This document shows positions 1 to 11,169 of a stretch of DNA of 64,000 bases, in pieces; position 1 is the first letter of the stretch; each line of letters begins with the position of its first letter. The DNA lies in contig NC_058520.1 of the NCBI RefSeq assembly GCF_904849725.1, forward strand, positions 537,282,083 to 537,346,082, given 5' to 3'. The translations under genes and the position numbers were made by a program. The notes under the pieces were generated by a model that was not told the origin of the DNA, did no database searches, and worked only from the letters and a program-made list of their open reading frames with translations. This DNA is from Hordeum vulgare subsp. vulgare (lineage: Eukaryota > Streptophyta > Magnoliopsida > Poales > Poaceae).

Positions 1-1093
1 GGCACTGAGGTTCAAACGATAAGATCTTCGTAGAATATGTAGGATCCAATATGGGCATCCAGGTCCCGCTGTTGGATATTGACCGAGGAGTCTCTCGGGT
101 CATGTCTACATAGTTCTCGAACCCGCAGGGTCTGCACACTTAAGGTTCGACGTTGTTTTATGCGTATTTGAGTTATATGGTTGGTTACCGAATGTTGTTC
201 GGAGTCCCGGATGAGATCACGGACGTCACGAGGGTTTCCGGAATAGTCCGGAAACGAAGATTGATATATAGGATGACCTCATTTGATTACCGGAAGGTTT
301 TCGGAGTTACCGGGAATGTACCGGGAATGACGAATGGGTTCCGGGAGTTCACCGGAGGGGGGCAACCCACTCCGGGGAAGCCCGTAGGTATTTGGGGGGG
401 TCACACCAGCCCTTAGTGGGCTGGTGGGACAGCCCACCAATCCCCTATGTGCCAAGAGAGAAAAAATCAAAGAAAAAAAAAGGGGAAGTGGGAAGGGGGA
501 AGGACTCCCTCCCACCAAACCAAGTAGGACTCGGTTTGGGGGGGGAGAGTCCTCCCCCCTGGCTCGGCCGACCCCTTGGGGATCCCTTGGACCCCAAGGC
601 AAGGTCCCCCTCCCTCCTCCTATATATATGGGGCTTTTAGGGCAGATTTGAGACGACTTTCTCACAGCTGCCCGACCACATACCTCCATAGTTTTTCCTC
701 TAGATCGCGTTTCTGCAGAGCTCGGGCGGAGCCCTGCTGAGACGAGATCATCACCAACCTCCGGAGCGCCGTCACGCTGCCGGAGAACTCTTCTACCTCT
801 CCGTCTCTCTTGTTGGATCAAGAAGGCCGAGATCATCGTCGAGCTGTACGTGTGCTGAACGCGGAGGTGCCGTCCGTTCGGTACTAGATCGTGGGACTGA
901 TCGCGGGATTGTTCGCGGGGCAGATCGAGGGACGTGAGGACGTTCCACTACATCAACCGCGTTCTCTAACGCTTCTGCTGTACGATCTACAAGGGTACGT
1001 AGATCACTCATCCCCTCTCGTAGATGGACATCACCATGATAGGTCTTCGTGCGCGTAGGAAATTTTTTGTTTCCCATACGACGTTCCCCAACA
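1..1093 (+). repeat. 5' LTR of the Angela-type element (3' part only)
   Basis: Matches the 3' LTR from 7121 to 8216 almost base for base and ends in CCAACA at 1093. It differs by about 11 substitutions plus small indels in homopolymer runs near 470 and 540. Open frames inside it on both strands follow the GC-rich LTR composition and recur in the 3' LTR; they are not genes. Confidence 0.93.
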
Positions 1094-2363
1094 GTGGCAT
1101 CATGAGCTAGGTTCATGCGTAGATGTCTTCTCGAGTAGAACACAAAAGGTTTTGTGGGCGGTGATGTGCGTTTTGCTGCCCTCCTTAGTCTTTTCTTGAT
1201 TCCGCGGTATTGTTGGATTGAAGCGGCTTGGACCGACATTACTCGTACGCTTACGAGAGACTGGTTTCATCGTTACGAGTAACCCCCTTTGCTCAAAGAT
1301 GACTGGCAAGTGACGGTTTCTCCAACTTTAATTGAATCGGATTTGACCGAGGAGGTCCTTGGATGAGGTTAAATAGCAACTCATATATCTCCGTTGTGGT
1401 GTTTGAGTAAGTAAGATGCGATCCTACTAGATACCCTTGGTCACCACGTAAAACATGCAACAACAAAATTAGAGGACGTCTAACTTGTTTTTGCAGGGTA
1501 TGATTGTGATGTGATATGGCCAATGATGTGATGTGATATATTGGATGTATGAGATGATCATGTTGTAATAGAAATATCGACTTGCACGTCGATGGTACGG
1601 CAACCGGCAGGAGCCATAGGGTTGTCTTTATACTAACATATGTGCTTGCAGATGCGTTTACTATTTTGCTAGGATGTAGCTTTAGTAGTGATAGCATAAG
1701 TAGCACGACAACCCCGATGGCGACACGTTGATGGAGATCATGACGATGGAGATCACGCTGTGGCGCCGGTGACAAGAAGATCGTGCCGGTGCTTTGGTGA
1801 TGGAGATCAAGAAGCACGTGATGATGGCCATATCATGTCACTTATGAATTGCATGTGATGTTAATCCTTTTATGCACCTTATTTTGCTTAGAACGACGGT
1901 AGCATTATGAGGTGATCTCTCACTAAAATTTCAAGACGAAATTGTGTTCTCCCCGACTGTGCACCGTTGCTACAGTTCGTCGTTTCGAGACACCACGTGA
2001 TGATCGGGTGTGATAGACTCAACGTTCACATACAACGGGTGCAAAACAGTTGCGCACGCGGAACACTCGGGTTAAGCTTGACGAGCCTAGCATGTGCAGA
2101 CATGGCCTCGGAACACATGAGACCGAAAGGTCGATCATGAATCATATAGATGATGTGATTAGCATAGGGATGCTTACCACTAAAACTACTCCCGACTCAC
2201 GTGATGATCGGACTTGGGATAGTGTAGGTGGATCATGAACCACTCAAATGACTAGAGAGATGTATTTTTTGAGTGGGAGTTTAGCATGTAATTTGATCAA
2301 GTTGAACTCTAATTATCTTGAACATAGTCTAAGTCCACTTTGAATATATTTGTGTTGTAGATC
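1094..2363 (+). other. Primer-binding site and untranslated leader of the Angela-type element
   Basis: The primer-binding site starts at 1095 (TGGCATCATGAGC), two bases after the LTR. It resembles the initiator-Met site TGGTATCAGAGC with substitutions. The following 1.25 kb has no supported ORF. In this family the leader carries packaging and dimerisation signals. Two stretches ending in TTTTTGCAGGG (near 1490) and TGCTTGCAGATG (near 1645) look like splice acceptors but are not supported further. Confidence 0.8.
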
Positions 2364-5300
2364 ATGGCTCATGCAAGTGTCATCCTCAATTTTAATACGT
2401 TCCTAGAGAAAGCTAAGTTGAAAGATGATGGAAGCAACTTTGTAGACTGGGCTCGTAATCTTAAGCTAATCTTACAAGCTGGAAAGAAGGATTATGTCCT
2501 TAATGCTGCGCTAGGAGATGAACCACCCGCTACGGCTGATCAGGATGTTAAGAACGCTTGGTTAGCGTGTAAGGAGGACTACTCAATAGTTCAATGTGCA
2601 GTCTTGTATGGCTTAGAACCGGGACTTCAACGTCGCTTTGAGCATCGTGGAGCATTTGAGATGTTCCAGGAGTTGAAGTTCATCTTTCAGAAGAACGCCC
2701 GGATCGAGAGGTATGAGACCTCCGATAAATTCTATGCTTGCAAGATGGAGGAAAACTCGTCTGTCAGTGAACATGTGCTCAAAATGTATGGGTACTCAAA
2801 CCGTCTAGCTGAACTAGGGATTGAACTCCCGCAAGAAGCTATCACTGACAGAATCCTTCAATCACTGCCGCCAAGCTATAAAGGCTTTGTGTTGAACTAC
2901 AACATGCAAGGGATGAACAAGTCTCCCGGCGAGTTGTTTGCGATGCTGAAAGTCGCAGAGTCTGAACTCCGTAAAGAACATCAAGTGTTGATGGTGAGCA
3001 AGACCACTAGTTTCAAGAGAAACGGCAAAGGCAAGAAGGGCAATTCGAAGAAGAGCGGCAAGCCTGTTGCCAATCCGCCGAAGAAACCCAAGGCTGGACC
3101 TAAGCCTGAAACAGAGTGCTTCTATTGCAAGGGTATGGGTCACTGGAAGCGCAATTGCCCCAAGTATCTGGCAGATAAGAAGGCGGGCAAAGAAAAATCA
3201 GGTATATTTGATATACATGTTATTGATGTGTACTTAACCAGCTCTCGTAGTAGTGCCTGGGTATTCGATACCGGTTCTGTTGCTCACATTTGCAACTCGA
3301 AGCAGGAACTGCGGAATAGACGAAGGCTGGCGAAAGACGAAGTGACGATGCGCGTAGGAAACGGTTCCAAGGTTGATGCAATCGCCGTCGGCACAGTGTC
3401 ACTTCAACTACCATCGGGATTAGTGATGAACTTAAATCATTGTTATTTAGTGCCTGCGTTGAGCATGAACATTATATCTGGATCTTGTTTATTGCGAGAC
3501 GGTTACTCTTTTAAGTCTGAGAATAATGGTTGTTCTATTTCTATGAGTAACATCTTTTATGGTCATGCACCGAATGTGAGAGGATTGTTCATATTGAATC
3601 TTGATAGAGATACGCATATACATAACATTGAGACCAAAAGAGTTAGAGTAAACAATGATAGCGCCATATTTTTGTGGCACTGCCGCTTGGGTCATATTGG
3701 TGTAAAGCGCATGAAGAAACTCCATGCTGATGGACTTTTGGAGTCACTTGACTTTGATTCACTTGACACGTGCGAACCATGCCTCATGGGCAAGATGACT
3801 AAGACTCCGTTCTCCGGAACAATGGAGCGTGCAAGTGACTTGTTGGAAATCATACATACCGATGTGTGTGGTCCAATGAGCGTGGAGGCACGCGGCGGAT
3901 ATCGTTATTTTCTCACCTTCACTGACGATCTAAGTAGATATGGTTATGTCTACTTGATGAAGCACAAGTCTGAAACATTTGAAAAGTTCAAGCAATTTCA
4001 GAGTGAAGTGGAAAATCATTGTAACAAGAAGATCAAGTTCCTACGGTCTGATCGTGGGGGTGAGTATCTGAGTTTCGAGTTTCGTACTCACTTAAGACAA
4101 TGTGGAATTGTTTCGCAGTTAACGCCGCCTGGAACACCACAGCGTAATGGTGTGTCCGAACGTCGTAATCGTACTTTATTAGAAATGGTGCAATCTATGA
4201 TGTCTCTTACTGATTTGCCATTATCGTTTTGGGGTTATGCATTAGAAACAGCTGCATTCACTTTAAATAGGGCACCATCAAAATCCGTTGAGACGACACC
4301 ATACGAACTGTGGTATGGCAAAAGGCCAAAGTTGTCGTTTCTTAAAGTTTGGGGATGTGATGCTTATGTCAAAAAGCTTCAGCCTGAAAAGCTGGAACCC
4401 AAAGCGGAAAAGTGCGTCTTCATAGGTTACCCAAAAGAGACAGTTGGGTACACCTTCTATCTCAAATCCGAGGGCAAAGTGTTTGTTGCTAAAAACGGAA
4501 CTTTTCTCGAGAAGGAGTTTCTCTCGAGGGAATTGAGTGGGAGGAAGATAGAACTTGACGAGGTTGTCGAACCTCTCATCCCTCTGGATGGTGGCGCAGG
4601 GTAAGGGGAAACCTCTGTGATTGCGACGCCGGTTGAGGAGGAAGTTAATGATGATGATCATGAAACTCCAGTTCAAGTTTCTGTTGAACCACGCAGGTCG
4701 ACGAGATCACGCGCTGCTCCAGAGTGGTACGGTAATCCCGTCTTATCAATCATGTTGTTAGACAACAATGAACCTGCAAATTATGAAGAAGCAATGGTGG
4801 GCCCTGATTCCAACAAATGGCTAGAAGCCATGAAATCCGAGATAGGATCCATGTATGAGAACAAAGTGTGGACTTTGGAGATGCTGCCTGAGGGCCGCAA
4901 GGCTATTCAGAACAAATGGATCTTTAAGAAGAAGACGCACGCTGACGGTAATGTGACCGTTGATAAAGCTCGACTTGTGGCAAAGGGTTTTTCACAAGTT
5001 CCAGGAATTGACTACGATGAGACTTTCTCTCCCGTAGCGATGCTTAAGTCCGTCAGAATCATGTTAGCAATAGCTGCATTTTTCGATTATGAAATTTGGC
5101 AGATGGATGTCAAAACGGCGTTCCTTAACGGTTTCCTTAAGGAAGAGTTGTATATGATGCAACCCGAAGGTTTTGTCGATCCTGAAAATGCTGACAAGGT
5201 GTGCAAGCTCCAGCGATCCATTTATGGACTGGTGCAAGCATCTCGGAGTTGGAACAAACGCTTTGATGAGGTGATCAAAGCATTTGGGTTTATACAAGTG

Positions 5301-6344
5301 GTTGGAGAATCTTGTATTTACAAGAAAGTGAGTGGGAGCTCTGTGGCGTTTCTAATATTATATGTGGATGACATATTACTGATTGGAAACAACGTAGAGC
5401 TTTTGGAGAGCATAAAAGGTTACTTAAATAAAAGTTTCTCTATGAAGGACCTAGGAGAAGCTGCTTACATTCTAGGCATTAAGATCTATAGGGATAGATC
5501 AAAACGCCTGATAGGACTTTCACAAAGCACATACCTTGATAAAGTTTTGAAGAGGTTCAAAATGGAACAGTCCAAGAAAGGGTTCTTGCCAGTGTTACAA
5601 GGTACGAGATTGAGTAAGACTCAGTGCCCAGCAACTGATGAAGATAGAGAGCATATGCGCTCCGTCCCCTATGCTTCAGCCATAGGCTCTATCATGTATG
5701 CAATGGTGTGCACTAGACCGGATGTTAGCCTGGCCATAAGTATGGCAGGCAGGTTCCAGAGTAATCCAGGAGTGGATCACTGGACAGCGGTCAAGAATAT
5801 CCTAAAGTACCTGAAAAGGACTAAGGAGATGTTTCTCGTGTATGGAGGTGACGAAGAGCTCGCCGTAAAAGGTTACGTCGATGCAAGCTTTGACACGGAT
5901 CCGGACGACTCTAAGTCACAAACCGGATACGTATTTATTCTTAATGGGGGTGCAGTAAGCTGGTGCAGTTCCAAGCAAAGCGTCGTAGCAGATTCTACAT
6001 GTGAAGCGGAATACATGGCTGCCTCGGAGGCGGCTAAGGAGGGTGTCTGGATGAAGCAGTTCATGACGGATCTTGGAGTGGTGCCAAGTGCACTGGATCC
6101 AATAACCTTGTTCTGTGACAACACTGGTGCCATTGCCTTAGCAAAGGAACCAAGGTTTCACAAGAAGACCAGACACATCAAACGACGCTTCAACCTCATC
6201 CGCGACTACGTCGAGGAGGAGGACGTAAATATATGCAAAGTGCACACGGATCTGAATGTAGCAGACCCGCTGACTAAGCCTCTTCCACGGCCAAAACATG
6301 ATCGACACCAGAATTGTATGGGTGTTAGATTTATTACAATGTAA
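2364..6344 (+). pseudogene. gag-pol polyprotein of the Angela-type element, one premature stop
   Basis: A single frame opens at ATG 2364 and runs to 6344, broken only by TAA at 4602-4604; the part after the stop (from 4617) is in the same frame. In order: Gag with a CX2CX4HX4C zinc knuckle at residues 252-265; aspartic protease (DTGS near residue 302); integrase with an HHCC zinc domain (3678-3790) and DDE core (first Asp near 3861, second in SDRGGEY near 4048); reverse transcriptase with YVDD near 5362; and RNase H near 5875-6180. The stop lies between integrase and RT, in the loop-rich linker. Translation as seen would give Gag-PR-IN but no RT. The element therefore looks very young but incapacitated, unless the stop is read through. 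Family identity rests on recognition. Confidence 0.92.
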
Positions 6345-6384
6345 TTCACATGGTGATGTGAGGGCTAGATTATTGACTCTAGTG

Positions 6385-6396
6385 CAAGTGGGAGAC
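6385..6396 (+). other. Polypurine tract of the Angela-type element
   Basis: CAAGTGGGAGAC lies directly before the 3' LTR start at 6397, the usual place for plus-strand DNA priming in Copia elements. The 40 bp between the pol stop and this tract hold nothing else. Confidence 0.85.
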
Positions 6397-8216
6397 TGTT
6401 GGAATTATGCCCTAGAGGCAATAATAAATGTATAGTTATTATTATAATTCCTGTATCAAGATAATAGTTTATTATCCATGCTATAATTGTATTGAATGAA
6501 GACTCATTTACATGTGTGGATACATAGACAAAACACCGTCCCTAGCATGCCTCTAGTTGGCTAGCCAGTTGATCAATGATAGTCAGTATCTTCCGATTAT
6601 GAACAAGGTGTTGTTGCTTGATAACTGGATCATGTCATTGGGAGAATCACGTGATGGACTAGACCCAAACTAATAGACGTAGCATGTTGATCGTGTCATT
6701 TTGTTGCTACTGTTTTCTGCGTGTCAAGTATTTATTCCTATGACCATGAGATCATATAACTCACTGACACCGGAGGAATGCTTTGTGTGTATCAAACGTC
6801 GCAACGTAACTGGGTGACTATAAAGATGCTCTACAGGTATCTCCGAAGGTGTTAGTTGAGTTAGTATGGATCAAGACTGGGATTTGTCACTCCGTGTGAC
6901 GGAGAGGTATCTCGGGGCCCACTCGGTAATACAACATCACACATAAGCCTTGCAAGCAATGTAACTTAGTGTAAGTTGCGGGATCTTGTATTACGGAACG
7001 AGTAAAGAGACTTGCCGGTAAACGAGGTTGAAATAGGTATACGGATACTGACGATCGAATCTCGGGCAAGTAACATACCGAAGGACAAAGGGAATGACAT
7101 ACGGGATTATACGAATCCTTGGCACTGAGGTTCAAACGATAAGATCTTCGTAGAATATGTAGGATCCAATATGGGCATCCAGGTCCCGCTGTTGGATATT
7201 GACCGAGGAGTCTCTCGGGTCATGTCTACATAGTTCTCGAACCCACAGGGTCTGCACACTTAAGGTTCGACGTTGTTTTATGCGTATTTGAGTTATATGG
7301 TTGGTTACCGAATGTTGTTCGGAGTCCCGGATGAGATCACGGACGTGACGAGGGTTTCCGGAATAGTCCGGAAACGAAGATTGATATATAGGATGACCTC
7401 ATTTGATTACCGGAAGGTTTTCGGAGTTACCGGGAATGTACCGGGAATGACGAATGGGTTCCGGGAGTTCACCGGAGGGGGGCAACCCACTCCGGGGAAG
7501 CCCATAGGTATTTGGGGGGGTCACACCAGCCCTTAGTGGGCTGGTGGGACAGCCCACCAATCCCCTATGCGCCAAGAGAGAAAAAATCAAAGAAAAGAAA
7601 AAAAAGGGGAAGTGGGAAGGGGGAAGGACTCCCTCCCACCAAACCAAGTAGGACTCGGTTTGGGGGGGAGAGTCCTCCCCCCTGGCTCGGCCGACCCCTT
7701 GGGGATCCCTTGGACCCCAAGGCAAGGTCCCCCTCCCTCCTCCTATATATATGGGGCTTTTAGGGCAGATTTGAAACGACTTTCTCACGGCTGCCCGACC
7801 ACATACCTCCATAGTTTTTCCTCTAGATCGCGTTTCTGCGGAGCTCGGGCGGAGCCCTGCTGAGACGAGATCATCACCAACCTCCGGAGCGCCGTCACGC
7901 TGCCGGAGAACTCTTCTACCTCTCCGTCTCTCTTGCTGGATCAAGAAGGCCGAGATCATCGTCGAGCTGTACGTGTGCTGAACGCGGAGGTGCCGTCCGT
8001 TCGGTACTAGATCGTGGGACTGATCGCGGGATTGTTCGCGGGGCGGATCGAGGGACGTGAGGACGTTCCACTACATCAACCGCGTTCTCTAACGCTTCTG
8101 CTGTACGATCTACAAGGGTACGTAGATCACTCATCCCCTCTCGTAGATGGACATCACCATGATAGGTCTTCGTGCGCGTAGGAAAATTTTTGTTTCCCAT
8201 ACGACGTTCCCCAACA
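6397..8216 (+). repeat. 3' LTR of the Angela-type element
   Basis: 1820 bp from TGTTGGAATT to CCCCAACA, with matching TG...CA ends. A TATATATATGG box near 7745 sits in the expected promoter position for the R region. No gene is supported inside it. The host sequence resumes at 8217 in the middle of a GRF-zinc-finger exon. Confidence 0.95.
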
Positions 8217-8939
8217 CAAACATCGCCCAAAGCTTCAACAATGCATTGTGCATTGTTAGGGGCCACTCCTGATTGACCCATTCAACAAAACCACAATTAT
8301 CACCTTCCTGCAATTAAAGATCAAATTCAACCATTACAGCATAAGTACATCAATTACTGTGCTATTCAAAAATTCTAAGTACATAAATTACTCTAACAAC
8401 AACTATAGTTATCAAATTATGCACTTTTTGTACAACAAGAAGAGCTCTAAAATTCTTCTATTCTTTGGTCAACAGCAAGAGCATATGAAACTGGCATCAA
8501 GGACACTATCATTTCTTCATAGTAAACAAACAATATAACTTATCTACTAAGAAAGAAAGTTACAACCTCTGCACATGCTAAGAACCTTCTCCCTGTGTTT
8601 GTGCCTTCAAATGCAACATGCCTCATCGATGCATTGTCGTGCTTATGACAGAACATCATGATATCAAGCTCAAGCCCATGGTAATCCGGGTCCTCAACTG
8701 AAGCTAGAACCTACACAAGCTAAAACACATCACTGCACTGCCAAAGGATGAGGAACAAACCAAATCAAAAGAAATCCCCAAGTAAGGTACCTAAACAGAA
8801 AAATCCCCAAATATTCTAACCCTAACCCTAACCCTAGCTCGAATGAGCTCACGTGGTAAATCCCGTAGGTGGAGGAGTTGGAGGAGTGCATGTATGGGAG
8901 GGTCGACTGGTTGTTGCTGCTTTCGTTCTCAAAAACCAT
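8217..8939 (-). pseudogene. GRF-type zinc-finger gene, 5' part, truncated by the Angela insertion
   Basis: Three minus-strand exon pieces are readable. Exon 1 (start codon at 8939 or 8891) contains STYGIYHVSSFE. Exon 2 (8710-8567, 48 codons) has AG before and GT after it and encodes a GRF half with ...FCHKHDN...HVAFEGTNTGRRFLACAE. Exon 3 begins at 8307 after TTGCAG and encodes CGFVEWV and ALLKLWAMF, then stops where the Angela LTR begins. The C...GRRFLAC...CGFVEW pattern is the GRF zinc finger of many grass proteins. Exons 2 and 3 join in phase 0. The 3' border of exon 1 is unclear because no donor matches the phase of exon 2, so the copy may have been decaying before the insertion. The remainder of the gene should lie left of the window. 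The biochemical role of these plant GRF proteins is unknown to me. Confidence 0.75.
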
Positions 8940-9502
8940 GGTGGCGGTGGAGGCGCGCTGATACGGGCGTGTGGCGCTCGGGAACATCGATGATGAGAGT
9001 GGTTGGGTGGGGACGAGGGGAGAGGCTGACTGGGGTAAGAGAGCGACCGCGTTGGGCTCGTCCTAGTCAGCACGAGGGCACGAGCCGGTTGGCCACCATA
9101 GCACCCGACGGGTGGGACCAACCGGTCAGTTCGAGCGTCAATACGTATAAAACACGAATTTAGACTTATTTGCACGGGCCTCGCACAATGTTGGTACTAA
9201 CATGAAAAAATTAGGAATCTTGGTACCAATCTGCACGTACTGCCTCAATTGTGGTACTTCTGTGTAATTAACTCTTGCATAAGCAAGTTTGCCTATGTTA
9301 TTCGAAATTCTAACTGAATACATTTCACAATCAGATCCTTATGCGTCAGACAGTTTAGAATGCAAGCGTGAGACTGAGATTTTTGATTCATTTTTTTGTC
9401 TTAGCATTCAATTTGTTGCCTTTTTTTCTATCCTTGGAATTGTACTATCAATAAATAGATAACATCATAAGACTGGAAACATGTTCCTTTGTTTCTGTGT
9501 AG
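8940..9502. other. Intergenic, upstream flank of the GRF gene
   Basis: GC-rich to about 9120, then AT-rich. Probably promoter and 5' UTR of the minus-strand GRF gene. The open frames here (for example 8843-9163) lie in the compositionally biased part and are not supported as genes. Confidence 0.5.
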
Positions 9503-9507
9503 CTTAT
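9503..9507. other. Target-site duplication CTTAT, left copy
   Basis: CTTAT here and at 16470-16474 flank the minus-strand LTR element exactly, showing that it is a complete insertion. Confidence 0.9.
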
Positions 9508-11169
9508 TCATGTCTACTACGCAACCTTCTCCTGGTAGACGTTGTTGGGCCTCCAAGTGCAAAGGTTTGTAGAACAGTAGCAATTTTCCCTCAAGTGGGT
9601 GACCTAAGGTTTATCAATACGCGGGAGGCGTAGGATGAAGATGGTCTCTCTCAAGCAACCCTGCAACCAAATAACAAAGAGTCTCTTGTGTCCCCAACAC
9701 ACCCAATACAATGGTAAGTTGTATAGGTGCACTAGTTCGGCGAAGAGATGGTGAAACAAGTGCAATATGCATGGTAGATATAGGTTTTTGTAATCTGAAA
9801 TTACAAAAACAGCAAGGTAACAAGTAACAAAAGTGAGCACGAACGGTATTGCAATGCGTGGAAACAAGGCCTAGGGTTCATACTTTCACTAGTGAAGTTC
9901 TCTCAACAATGATAACATAATTGGATCATATAACTAGCCCTCAACATGCAACAAAGAGTCACTCCAAAGTCACTAATAGCGGAGAAAAACGAAGAGATTA
10001 TTGTCGGGTACGAAACCACCACAAAGTTATTCTTTCTGATCGATCTATTCAAGAGTTCATACAAGAATAACACCTTAAGATACATATCTACCAAGACCCT
10101 AATGTCACCTAGATACTCCATTGTCACCTCAAGTATCCATGGGCATGATTATACGATATGCATCACATAATCTCAGAATCATCTATTCAACCAACACATA
10201 GAACTTCAAAGAGCGCCCCAAAGTTTCTACCAGCGAGTCAAAATGTGTGCCAACCCCTGTGCATAGGTTCCCAATGTCACGAACCCGCAAGTTGATCACC
10301 AAAACATACATCAAGTACTCACATGAATCCACGTGTGCCAACCCATATGCATAGGTTCCCAATTATCACAAACCCGCAAGTTGATCACAGCAGATAGACA
10401 CGTGCAAGACATACATCAAGTGTTCTCAAAGACTCAATCCGATAAGATAACTCCAAAGGGGAAACTCAATTCATTACAAGAGGGAGAGGGGGAAGAACAT
10501 CATAAGATCCAACTATAGTAGCAAAGCCCATGGTACATCGAGATCAAGACATCTCAAGAACACGAGAGAGAGAGAGAGAGAGAGAGATCAAACACATAGC
10601 TACTGGTACATACCCTCAGCCCCGAGGGAGAACTACTCCCTCCTCGTCATGGAGATCGCCGGGATGATGAAGATGGCCATCGGAGATGGATTCCCCCTCC
10701 GGCAGGGTGCCGGAACGGGCTCCAGATTGGTTTTTGGTAGCTACAGAGGCTTGCGGCAGCAGAACTCCCGATCTAGGTTTCTTTTTGGAGGTTTCTGAAT
10801 TTGTAGGAATTTATGGCGGTGGAATCGCGTCAGTTGGGCCCACGAGGAGGTCACAAGCCTGCACGCCACCATCAAGGGGTGGTGGCAGCGTGAGGGCTTG
10901 TGACTCCCTCGTGGCCCATCTGGCCTTCTCCCAAAGCTTCGGGGGTCTCTTTTGGTCCAAAAAAATCATCGTAAAGTTTCATTCCATTTGGACTCCGTCT
11001 GGAAATGGGCCAAAAACACGGAAAAAACAAAACTGGCACTTGGCACTGAGTTAATAGGTTAGTCCCAAAAAAGATATAAAATAGCATATTCATGCATATA
11101 AAACATCCAAAGTTGACAAGATAATAGCATGGAACCATCAAAAATTATAGATACGTTGGAGACGTATCA
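9508..11169 (-). repeat. 3' LTR of the minus-strand non-autonomous element
   Basis: Aligns throughout with 14821-16469. The left end reads TCATGTCTAC where the other copy reads TGATGTCTAC, so one base has mutated at the terminus. It contains a (GA)n run at about 10563-10586 that is 12 bp longer than in the sister LTR. Confidence 0.9.

Larger units (their letters stand above)
1..8216 (+). mobile_element. Angela/WIS/BARE-1-type Copia LTR retrotransposon, 5' end outside window
   Basis: Nearly complete Ty1-Copia element on the plus strand. Its order is partial 5' LTR (1-1093), leader, one gag-pol reading frame, purine tract and a full 1820-bp 3' LTR that begins TGTTGG and ends CCAACA. I recognise the LTR and leader as the Angela/WIS/BARE-1 family of Triticeae from memory; no search was run. 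Position 1 aligns with 7121, so the window opens at about base 725 of the 5' LTR. A hand count of the shared LTR part gives about 11 substitutions in roughly 1,090 bp (about 1 percent). At the commonly used grass rate of 1.3e-8 this is an insertion of about 0.4 million years. The 3' flank CAAAC (8217-8221) should be one copy of the target duplication; the other copy is outside the window. The element interrupts a GRF-zinc-finger gene. Confidence 0.93.

Noticed and set aside
279..1239. Several long ORFs in the first LTR, mirrored at 7273-8281
   Set aside because: They lie wholly in the LTRs of the Angela-type element, occur in both LTR copies and follow GC and homopolymer content; no domain.
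8817..8838. Interstitial telomere-like (CCCTAA)n
   Set aside because: Only about three units, six-base rather than the plant seven-base repeat, and within the GRF gene first exon where it reads as Leu-Gly repeats.
10563..10586. (GA)n microsatellite as a regulatory element
   Set aside because: Length differs by 12 bp from the sister LTR, as expected for replication slippage; no other sign of function.
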